From: an uncultured Myxococcales bacterium
GTDB lineage: Bacteria > Myxococcota_A > Bradymonadia > UBA7976 > VGTA01
Assembly (NCBI GenBank): GCA_937146725.1
Contig: CAKZRU010000060.1
Location: forward strand, 80,498-144,497
Length of the DNA: 64,000 bases
Direction of reading: 5' to 3'
Each line of letters starts with the position of its first letter. The stretch's first letter is position 1. Shown here in pieces: positions 47,967-55,666 of the stretch. Under the pieces are notes generated by a model that was not told the origin of the DNA, did no database searches, and saw nothing but the letters and a program-made list of their open reading frames with translations. The position numbers were made by a program, and so were the translations under genes.

Positions 47967-49748
47967 ATGTCTGAGTTGACACACATCGATGAGAGAGGTT
48001 CGGCACGCATGGTTTCAATCAATGAGAAAAAAACGACTCAAAGACGAGCGGTTGCACTTGCGAACATCACCCTTTCTCCCGAGACATTGACCATTATTCA
48101 AGAGGGTAAAGTACCTAAAGGTGATGTGTTTGCTGTTGCCCGTGTTGCTGGGATTATGGCCGCTAAAGAAACATCACGTCTGATTCCATTATGTCATCCT
48201 TTAAAATTAACCGGTATCACAGTTGACTTTGTTATAGATGAAGTAAATACATTAATAAAGGTAGAAGCTTGTGTTGAGGCTTTAGATCAAACCGGTGTTG
48301 AAATGGAGGCTTTGACTGCAGTAAACATCGCATGTTTGACCTTATATGATATGCTAAAAGCCGTGGATCAGCACATGGTGATTAGTGATATTAAGGTTGT
48401 CCATAAAAGCGGTGGCAAACGGGATTTTGATAGCATTAGTGATTCAAACACCAAGCAGAATCCCCCTAGACAAGCTAACTCAAGTTTATTAGAACGGCCC
48501 GGCGGTTCTATACCGTCTGCTCATGCTGGCTTGGGTCGTTCTATCAAAGTGGTTGGCAAAGGGAGTGCCCAACCAAGTGTAGAGGTCGAAGAAATAGCCA
48601 CCATCGTTGATCAAGCATCGTCTGGTTTAAGCACTTCAACTCTGATTGAACCACCGGTAGAAGAACAAGATGAGTTAATGGCGAGTTGTGAAAAGCCCTT
48701 TGTTAAGCTATTGACTCCCTTAGAACCGATTAGTAGCTCTTTGAACTTAACCAATAAAAGTCGTACTCAATCTTCCAATGAGCATTTAGGCCAGCAAGTC
48801 TCTCAATCGGAGTCTGATTCCGAACAATCTGATGTTGATACAGATTTATCTGTGTGGGAAGAATCGATGCTAGCCGAATCTATTGATCATGAGGGCGTGA
48901 TGATTCCAAGTGTGTCAGAGTATGCCCAACAACATGCGCTTAGAGTAAGAGAGGTCTCTTTAACTCATCAGCCACTACAAGAGTTCATTATAAAGCGTCC
49001 GGTGGAATGTGCCTACTTATTGGGTTATCTATCTCCAGCCTTTACTCAACGGGCTAGAGCTTTTATTTTAGAGGATGAGCAAGATACAAGCTCGACGGAA
49101 AATAAAGCGATTAAAGCCCTCTTATTCATTTATTCAGGTTTAACCGTACCCACGATTTGGACCTATGGAAGTGAACTTGATGTAGAGTCTATTTTATATG
49201 CTGTACACAATGAATTACCAAGGCGTATCTATTTGAATGTAGAAGATCACCATTATCATGCGATCCGTAGCTATTACAGCTTACGGGCTAAACGTGAGAT
49301 CTTAAGAATGGGTCTTGAACGCTCTTTATACCAACCCATTGGCGATTCAGAAGGGGTAGTGGCCTTAGGACACCCTGATACGGGAGCGATTATGTCACTA
49401 TTTCAACGCTACTACCCCGACAATCTCTTTGAACCTGCTCAACTTGAGTCCGGCTTATATTGCGGCATTAAGGATGAACAAGGGCGTTTGTTAAGTGTTG
49501 CAGGGATTCACTTGCTTAATCCGGATTACCGAGTTGCTGCGATCGGAAATATTGTGACTGACTCAAGCTGTCGAGGAAAGGGATATGCAACTAAATGCGT
49601 TCGGCATATTCTTGATCAGCTTTTTACTTTCGTTGACTCGGTTGCTTTGAATGTCATCGAGGATAATATGCCAGCAATCTACTGCTACAAAAAGTTTGGT
49701 TTTCAAACCACGGCTCGCTTGATTGAAGCTCAAGCTCGCCTACGCTAG
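47967..49748 (+). CDS. MoaC - GNAT fusion protein
   Basis: A 593-aa protein with a good GAGGAG site 7 nt before the ATG. Residues 1-158 are a complete MoaC (cyclic pyranopterin monophosphate synthase, molybdenum cofactor step 1): DVFAVARVAGIMAAKETSRLIPLCHPL, with H77, E114 in VEMEALTAVN, and K147 in VVHKSGGKRDF. A low-complexity acidic linker (about 160-330) connects to an FR47-type GNAT acetyltransferase (about 335-593) with LYCGIKDEQGRLLSVAGIHLL and the acetyl-CoA loop RGKGYA (536-541), then NMPAIYCYKKFGF. The two parts are in one frame. The acetyl acceptor is unknown. No other moa gene is in the window. Confidence 0.88.
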   Translation: MSELTHIDERGSARMVSINEKKTTQRRAVALANITLSPETLTIIQEGKVPKGDVFAVARVAGIMAAKETSRLIPLCHPLKLTGITVDFVIDEVNTLIKVEACVEALDQTGVEMEALTAVNIACLTLYDMLKAVDQHMVISDIKVVHKSGGKRDFDSISDSNTKQNPPRQANSSLLERPGGSIPSAHAGLGRSIKVVGKGSAQPSVEVEEIATIVDQASSGLSTSTLIEPPVEEQDELMASCEKPFVKLLTPLEPISSSLNLTNKSRTQSSNEHLGQQVSQSESDSEQSDVDTDLSVWEESMLAESIDHEGVMIPSVSEYAQQHALRVREVSLTHQPLQEFIIKRPVECAYLLGYLSPAFTQRARAFILEDEQDTSSTENKAIKALLFIYSGLTVPTIWTYGSELDVESILYAVHNELPRRIYLNVEDHHYHAIRSYYSLRAKREILRMGLERSLYQPIGDSEGVVALGHPDTGAIMSLFQRYYPDNLFEPAQLESGLYCGIKDEQGRLLSVAGIHLLNPDYRVAAIGNIVTDSSCRGKGYATKCVRHILDQLFTFVDSVALNVIEDNMPAIYCYKKFGFQTTARLIEAQARLR

Positions 49749-49776
49749 TTAAGCGTCAAACTGAGTGAATGTATGA

Positions 49777-51267
49777 TCAGTCCTGTATAAAAGTCCAAAA
49801 GCCTGTTTGAGGTCCAAGCATGACATAGGCCAAGCCTGTTGGGGCAGCACCAATCCTTGATGACGTGGGATCAAACCAATGATGCTCTGTAAGGCCTAAA
49901 GAGATGATTTGACGACTTTTGGCGCTTAAAGTTGCCAATCGAAGCGCATCCGGACTAGGTTGCCATAAAAGAACATGGTCAAACCAACCAATGGATGGTG
50001 TGTTTAAGGCATATTTAGGAATAGGCTTTGATGAGGTAAAGGCAAGAAATGTTTGCTGTCCTTGAAGTTTAAGTAAGGCTTGGGCCAAAGTCGTAAACTC
50101 TTTACAGTCTCCCTCCTTAGATCGTAGAAACTGACCGATTGGCATAGGTTCATAAGGGGTTTTGGACTGTGCTTGATACTTAAAATTCTGCCGTATCCAT
50201 CGATGAGTCGCTCTTGGCGTTCTCGGGAACAGGAAATAATTAAATAAACTAGAGTTTAAGCGCTTATTCAGCACCCTTTCATATTGTAGAAAAGCATCAT
50301 GAAAACGCTGCCATAACCAGTTATGTATTTTAGACCAAGAGTCCATTGTACTTATATATAAATCACCCCCTTCACCACTTGCTAAAAACTGATTTTGCCA
50401 AGTTAATACCTGACCATAACTTTCCTTGCGATGTTGCTGAGCGGGCTGACCAAAATAACTGAGTTGAATTGCTCTTGGTGCATTAAAAACAAACTCTTTA
50501 TACAAGGTAGGTGCATTTAGCCACAAATGATGATGCAAAGCCCAAGCACCTCTCAGAATAGTAGGTGCTTTTTGTGATAAGTCTAAATGAAGTACTTGGC
50601 CCACTCTTGGGGTAGGTAATTGCTTGAATGTCATTTCAGAAGCGATTGAGATCGGTCTTGTTTGTACAGTATCTAAGTTCCATTCACTGAGTACAGCTTG
50701 ATTGACTTTGGCATTTGCCCAGCGCTTAAGAGGAGCCGGAACTTGGAACTTTGCTAAAGAACTTGGTCGGTTCTTTTCTACACCTTCAGCTTGATCTTGA
50801 TAAGGGGGCAGGCGAAGTATAGTGACTTTAAGACTCCAATCACCTTGGTTTAATGCATGCTTTAAAGGTCCCATTTGTCTTTGTTGTTGTGATTGAATAT
50901 CCAAGCTTGGTCTAATATATTCTTGGGCCTTAATGATGAGCCAATCACGGTTTAAAAACTTGGGGCGGGTTTCAGTATTTGGGCGACTTAATAAGCTTGA
51001 GCAATAGATTAAATCATCTGAAAACTTTTGCTGGTTTTGCTGTGTATATGACCCTAGAGGCCTTGAGCTAAAAAAAGGCGCCAAGCAGTCTATCCATTGA
51101 GGATTCAGTTGGTCATGCATATCTACATGCTCAGCATATAAGCTTTTCAATCCAAGTTTTGTTTGTTGGATCGTTTGGGATATATTCTGAGTCTTTGGCT
51201 GATGAGCGCAAGCACTTAATAAGATAAAACAACTCATACTGATTAAGTTGCTCAAATAAAGACTCAC
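49777..51267 (-). CDS. Lipoprotein with transglutaminase-like domain
   Basis: A 496-aa lipoprotein starting with GTG; lipobox L-S-A-C (Cys20). The C-terminal part shows a papain-like transglutaminase core with the triad C388 (SKEGDCKEFTTLAQALLK), H431 (WFDHVLLW) and D466 (HHWFDPTSS), in the layout seen in DUF3857-associated proteins. The N-terminal ~370 residues resemble no named domain to me. The gene starts just downstream of the BNR-protein stop (TAG, then GG, then GTG), so translation is coupled. Could cross-link, cleave or only bind peptides at the envelope. Last gene of the cluster at 49777-58349. Confidence 0.78.
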   Translation of the reverse strand: MSLYLSNLISMSCFILLSACAHQPKTQNISQTIQQTKLGLKSLYAEHVDMHDQLNPQWIDCLAPFFSSRPLGSYTQQNQQKFSDDLIYCSSLLSRPNTETRPKFLNRDWLIIKAQEYIRPSLDIQSQQQRQMGPLKHALNQGDWSLKVTILRLPPYQDQAEGVEKNRPSSLAKFQVPAPLKRWANAKVNQAVLSEWNLDTVQTRPISIASEMTFKQLPTPRVGQVLHLDLSQKAPTILRGAWALHHHLWLNAPTLYKEFVFNAPRAIQLSYFGQPAQQHRKESYGQVLTWQNQFLASGEGGDLYISTMDSWSKIHNWLWQRFHDAFLQYERVLNKRLNSSLFNYFLFPRTPRATHRWIRQNFKYQAQSKTPYEPMPIGQFLRSKEGDCKEFTTLAQALLKLQGQQTFLAFTSSKPIPKYALNTPSIGWFDHVLLWQPSPDALRLATLSAKSRQIISLGLTEHHWFDPTSSRIGAAPTGLAYVMLGPQTGFWTFIQD

Positions 51268-51268
51268 C

Positions 51269-52714
51269 CTAAACTCGCTTTACTTTTATGAAGCTAATTA
51301 CGAACTTAAGCGTCAGAAAAACAATTAGATAATATAACCATAAATCAAAGAGAAGCGATTTACTTGAGCTTATATGCCCAGTGGATTGTAAGCACCCTTG
51401 CTGACCTTGAAGATTTTCATTATTCATGGACTGAGCATTCATTTCAGAGGAATTGGATGACTCTGAAGCTAAAGAATCTGACATTTGAGGGGGATTAAGT
51501 CCACTAGGATCACAATCATCATCTAAGCAACGTCTTTGACAGGCCACTCTACTGGGTGCAGTTTCAGAACAGGCCCAAGGCGTATTGGCGGCCATGCCAT
51601 AAGCGTCCATTTCAATCTGCCAAGTGAGTGCTTGATCATCTGAATAGGCGATTAGCCAGTTGCTGGGTGTTGCTCGACCACAGGACCAAACCCTATTCTC
51701 CATATTTGGATCTTGGCTTAAACAAGAAATGAAGAGGTCTTCATCTTGTATCCAACGATCTGATAACCAAGAATCGGCTGTATTTAGCCGTTCAGACTCA
51801 CCGAGTGAAAAGGTAAATAAGCCTTCAAAGGGTGTGCTTACCCAGAGTGTATTTGAACTTAACACAAGGTCATCATAGCTATCTTCGGCTTGATGAATCG
51901 CCCGCCATGAAGCACCTTGATTGACTGACAGTAATAAACTAGCGGTGGGAAAGCGGTTAAGGGCCAAAAATAACGCTTGATACTCACCTAGCTGTCCACC
52001 ACCTAACAAGCGAACTTCGTTGGGCAAAAGACCAAGCCCATAGTCAGGAGTATTCATCGCCTCAAAGTTTTTTCCACCATCTTGGCTTCGACTTAAGCCC
52101 TGAGCATGATTGAGCCAAAGCTCCATTGGATTTTGTGGATTTCGCCATAACTTATAAATAGTACCATTGACCGAAAAGGATGATTGTTGCCAAGTTCGCC
52201 CAGCATCTTCACTCCACCACACTCTATTTTCTCGTCCAATAGAATCGCTGTAAATGGCCAATGACTCATGGTTTGGATGAACAGAAATCGCACCAAGTGC
52301 ATACTGGCTGAGCTCACTTTGATGCCTTTCAAAGCTACAGCCCCCGTCAGTACTTAGATATAATCCACTTTTGGCGATTGCAATCAGTCTTTGCTCGCTT
52401 AAAACCACTAAATCATCAATACCTAAGGTTGGATCAACCGCATCATCACAAAGCCATGACCAAGATTGGCCACTGAGTTCAGTGCGCTCTCTCTTAAATA
52501 ACCCAAGGGTATCAACCATCCATAAGGGACTTGTGTCTTGCTGTGGTGGATAAATAGAAAGAACTCTTGGTGTACCTCCATGAGACCAAGCTTGATTTAA
52601 ATATAGATCAATTAAAGAGCCGCTGAGAAAGCATAAAGCAAAGCTTAGAAAGGTCGTTATATTGAGAAGCCATTGCCTAAGAGAATACGGCGGTAAAAAA
52701 TTAAGATCGCTCAT
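51269..52714 (-). CDS. Membrane protein with BNR/sialidase-type propeller
   Basis: A 481-aa protein. A hydrophobic segment near residues 15-35 anchors or exports it; a second membrane helix (about 455-475) ends in a basic tail (SFIKVKRV). The body has repeated BNR/Asp-box motifs (STDGGCSFER, SEDAGRTWQQ, SQDGGKNFEA, SVNQGASWRA), giving a beta-propeller of the Vps10/HCF136-like kind, probably periplasmic. Near the C-terminus is a Cys-rich stretch (CSETAPSRVACQRRCLDDDCDP). The Ser/Thr kinase gene ends 57 nt upstream and the transglutaminase gene is coupled downstream. Role unknown; binding rather than sialidase activity is likely. Confidence 0.72.
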   Translation of the reverse strand: MSDLNFLPPYSLRQWLLNITTFLSFALCFLSGSLIDLYLNQAWSHGGTPRVLSIYPPQQDTSPLWMVDTLGLFKRERTELSGQSWSWLCDDAVDPTLGIDDLVVLSEQRLIAIAKSGLYLSTDGGCSFERHQSELSQYALGAISVHPNHESLAIYSDSIGRENRVWWSEDAGRTWQQSSFSVNGTIYKLWRNPQNPMELWLNHAQGLSRSQDGGKNFEAMNTPDYGLGLLPNEVRLLGGGQLGEYQALFLALNRFPTASLLLSVNQGASWRAIHQAEDSYDDLVLSSNTLWVSTPFEGLFTFSLGESERLNTADSWLSDRWIQDEDLFISCLSQDPNMENRVWSCGRATPSNWLIAYSDDQALTWQIEMDAYGMAANTPWACSETAPSRVACQRRCLDDDCDPSGLNPPQMSDSLASESSNSSEMNAQSMNNENLQGQQGCLQSTGHISSSKSLLFDLWLYYLIVFLTLKFVISFIKVKRV

Positions 52715-52771
52715 GTTTTGCTATCGTTTATAAAAGAGTAAGTCATACATTATGAGTTATGATGCATATAC

Positions 52772-54421
52772 TCATGGAGATGCTTCATCTGCGGAGCGGA
52801 CCGGAAAAACATAGGGAGAGTTTTTACCGGTATTTAATGTATTCTTTGGCTGGGCCTTAGATCGGGACTTAGATCGGGATTTTCGAGTTTTGGAATGAGG
52901 TCGGATTTTATTCTGCTGCTTTTGGGAAGCGGTGGTTTGGAAAGACTGTTTGGCTTTGACTTTATTCTTGGTTTGTACCGGTTTACTGTCCTTAGTGTGT
53001 GGCTTAATTGTTGATGAAGCATCTTGCTGAGTTTTCTTGGATTGAACTTTATCTAAAGAGTGTGCGCCTAATTTGATGATCGTGGGTACTTGAGGTTGGC
53101 TTAAAAAAGTAAAAAGCCAGAAAAGACCAAATAAAATCATGCCCAAGAGAAAGGCCCACACAGCTGATGAACGCTTGAGTATAGCGGTCCAACGATAAAA
53201 GATGCCTAAGGTTTGAGTTGATGATAATGATGAGCTAGAGGAGACTTGAGCTTTCCAAGTATCTGGTTCCGAAGCATTTTTTTGAGACTTCTGCCCAGCG
53301 TGAGTACTCATGTTCAGTTCATGCTCATAGCTTTTTGTTTCAGGACTTTGCAAGGCCTCAAGTAGGTCTAATTGGGCCTGCTTAGCACTTTGATAACGGA
53401 GGTCTATATCACGTTCTAATAAACGTAAGCATATTCTTTCGATGGCTCGTGGTATACCTTTGATATGCTCTATACCCTCATATGAACTACGATACATCAC
53501 AATGCCGGGGGCTAAGGGTTCTCCATAATAAGATTCATGAGGTCTATGGCCGGTGAGTAAGCGATGAAAAAGCACACCCACCGAATACAGGTCACTTCTT
53601 GGATCATGGTTGATGCCTTTATATCTTTCTGGTGCAATATAATGACCAGTACCAATCACACAACCCTCTTTGGTTGTCTGTGCTTGATCCTCTAAACGTT
53701 CCACAGCCCTTGCAATCCCAAAATCACAAAGTTTGATCGTTTGGTTTTGATGATCATATAAGATATTAGCCTCTTTGATATCGCGATGCACAACCCCAAC
53801 CTGGTGAGCAGCATGGAGAGCATCAAGAACTTGAGCAATAATTATACAGGATTCATAAAGTGGAGCCGGTTCATCTTTTTGCCAATGATCTTTCAAGGAA
53901 CCGGTGCCAAAGTGCTCCATGACCAAAAAAGGACAGTGGAAATCATGCTCATTAAAAGCATAGACTTGAATGATATGAGGATGTTGTAATTTAGCAATCA
54001 ATCGGCCCTCATCCTTAAAGCGCTGGGCCGCCTGTCCTTCAAGCTCATGACTGAGTAATTTAATGGCAATCGCCCGATCCAAACTTAGGTCTTTACCGGC
54101 ATAGACTGAGCCATACCCACCCTTACCTAAGGCCTGCTTCACCCGATAGCGTCCGGGTAAGATCGTATCAGCTTGTAATCTAAACTCAGTATCCTGCGAT
54201 AATTGAGGTAAGTTCTGTGGGATAGATTTCTGCTGTTTTGACTTTTCTTGTGGCTTCACTTGCCCAGAAAGAGCTTCTTGACTGACCTTTTCTAAAGTCT
54301 GCTTTCCTTGGAATTGAAACTGTTGTTCAAGTGAATCAGGTGAGCGAGTGCTTTCAAGTACAGTTTGCTCCTCTTGATTTACTTCTAGATTTTGGTGGGT
54401 CTTTTCAAAAGCCTGACTCAC
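52772..54421 (-). CDS. Active-type Ser/Thr protein kinase with C-terminal membrane anchor
   Basis: A 549-aa Hanks-type kinase. Residues about 91-350 include the Gly loop GKGGYGSVYAGK, the ATP-binding lysine K121 (AIKLL), catalytic HRDIKEANI (D204), and D223-F-G. All key residues are present, so it should be catalytically active. The N-terminal ~90 residues are a Gln/Glu/Ser-rich linker. After the kinase is a Ser/Thr/Lys-rich linker and one hydrophobic helix (about 420-440), then a very basic C-terminal tail. The kinase would face the cytoplasm. It lies among envelope protein genes and just downstream of a pseudokinase gene. Confidence 0.9.
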   Translation of the reverse strand: MSQAFEKTHQNLEVNQEEQTVLESTRSPDSLEQQFQFQGKQTLEKVSQEALSGQVKPQEKSKQQKSIPQNLPQLSQDTEFRLQADTILPGRYRVKQALGKGGYGSVYAGKDLSLDRAIAIKLLSHELEGQAAQRFKDEGRLIAKLQHPHIIQVYAFNEHDFHCPFLVMEHFGTGSLKDHWQKDEPAPLYESCIIIAQVLDALHAAHQVGVVHRDIKEANILYDHQNQTIKLCDFGIARAVERLEDQAQTTKEGCVIGTGHYIAPERYKGINHDPRSDLYSVGVLFHRLLTGHRPHESYYGEPLAPGIVMYRSSYEGIEHIKGIPRAIERICLRLLERDIDLRYQSAKQAQLDLLEALQSPETKSYEHELNMSTHAGQKSQKNASEPDTWKAQVSSSSSLSSTQTLGIFYRWTAILKRSSAVWAFLLGMILFGLFWLFTFLSQPQVPTIIKLGAHSLDKVQSKKTQQDASSTIKPHTKDSKPVQTKNKVKAKQSFQTTASQKQQNKIRPHSKTRKSRSKSRSKAQPKNTLNTGKNSPYVFPVRSADEASP

Positions 54422-54574
54422 TGAATTCGCCTTTTACTTTACATTATTAATCAAGGTGAATGAAAGTTATGTTCACTGAATGAGATTAGCATTGAGTAAG
54501 CCTTGAAAGAATAAAAATCTAATCTCTTGATCTTCAACAGTAAGTGATCAATTAAATTTGGATCTTAGGCGTAC

Positions 54575-55666
54575 TTAGAGCTCATCAAACTCACTCATAT
54601 CAATGTGAATTGATCGTCCATCTGTTGAGCGAAATATGAGTAAAGAATCCTTTAGTACACTTTGAGGGGCGCTAAGACTTAAATAGTGAGGCCCATCACC
54701 AGCCTTAAGATTTAAAGTTTTAACGATTTGATTTGGCTGATTTATGGACCAAAGGGATGCGGTTGGGAACGTGGGTAAGGTACTAGATTTATTTATGTTC
54801 TTAGGCTGTGAGTACACTTGGTATAATTCAAATTTTTTTTGACTATGATTTTGTAATTTAACCCTTAGATGTAAAAGATGGTGGGCACGAATCACTCTTT
54901 CAATCACCACATAGATTAGATGTTCTTGAACGCGGACTGGACGATTCGCTGAGAGTTCAAAATCTCTAGCAGTCATGAGTCTTTGAATATGTTGTTGCTC
55001 AATATTTGCTTGCCAAGATGCAATAAACACCTGCGCTTGTTTAGACAGCGCTTGTTTAGATAAGAGTGGAGGAAGAGTTGATGATGATTGAGTCTGAGTT
55101 TGGCTAGATAAAGCACTTTGCTTCATGTACATCGCCAACAACTCTAAAGCTTCACTTTCAATCCGTTTTTGTCCCTGCTGACTTTGCACTCTAATGAGCT
55201 CTATAGGTTGATCATGTTCTCTTAAAGCCTGTTGATCAAAGAGTGTAAACTTACAAATAAAAGCTTGATGACTACTTAACTCAGTGGTGAGCGTGACTTG
55301 ACTTTGGTCAGAACGACGGTTTGAGCTTGGGTTAACCACAATTAGACGACCACTAATAAAGATATCAATCATTTGATCATGGCTTGGCACAGCAACTCTT
55401 ACTTTACTTGGAAACTGAAAGGTCATTCTTAAGCCGTCATATAATGCAATAGAGTTGGGACATGACCCACCATCGTCACCGAGCATAAATTGAACTTGCT
55501 TGGGTGCTTGGGCAAAAGTATGTTGAGCAAGACCAAAGCCAAATAACAGCAGCAAAGGTAGCAGCAAGGGAAGTAGCAAGAGCCGTAAAGTAAGTTTGAG
55601 CACAAGTTTAGCTAAAAGCTTAAACAGAAACATGGTTTGTGAAAGACTAATCCAACTTTTTAGCAC
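54575..55666 (-). CDS. Exported beta-rich protein, possibly TraN/VirB9-like
   Basis: About 363 aa. The start is a GTG at 55664-55666 with AGGA 7 nt upstream, overlapping the previous gene by 20 bp, so translation is coupled. The N-terminus is strongly hydrophobic (a poly-Leu stretch) with a signal peptide ending TFAQA-PKQ. The region about 265-305 (LIYVVIERVIRAHHLLHLRVKLQNHSQKKFELYQVY) resembles the C-terminal beta sandwich of TraN/VirB9 or DUF2381-type proteins. That resemblance is weak and the protein is otherwise unrecognised. It could be a periplasmic binding component of the cluster. Confidence 0.55.
   Translation of the reverse strand: MLKSWISLSQTMFLFKLLAKLVLKLTLRLLLLPLLLPLLLLFGFGLAQHTFAQAPKQVQFMLGDDGGSCPNSIALYDGLRMTFQFPSKVRVAVPSHDQMIDIFISGRLIVVNPSSNRRSDQSQVTLTTELSSHQAFICKFTLFDQQALREHDQPIELIRVQSQQGQKRIESEALELLAMYMKQSALSSQTQTQSSSTLPPLLSKQALSKQAQVFIASWQANIEQQHIQRLMTARDFELSANRPVRVQEHLIYVVIERVIRAHHLLHLRVKLQNHSQKKFELYQVYSQPKNINKSSTLPTFPTASLWSINQPNQIVKTLNLKAGDGPHYLSLSAPQSVLKDSLLIFRSTDGRSIHIDMSEFDEL

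Noticed and set aside
52772..54421. Possibility that the Ser/Thr kinase is another pseudokinase (unusual HRDIKEAN loop)
   Set aside because: The Gly loop, K121, D204 and DFG D223 are all present; Lys-Glu in place of Lys-Pro is a common variation.
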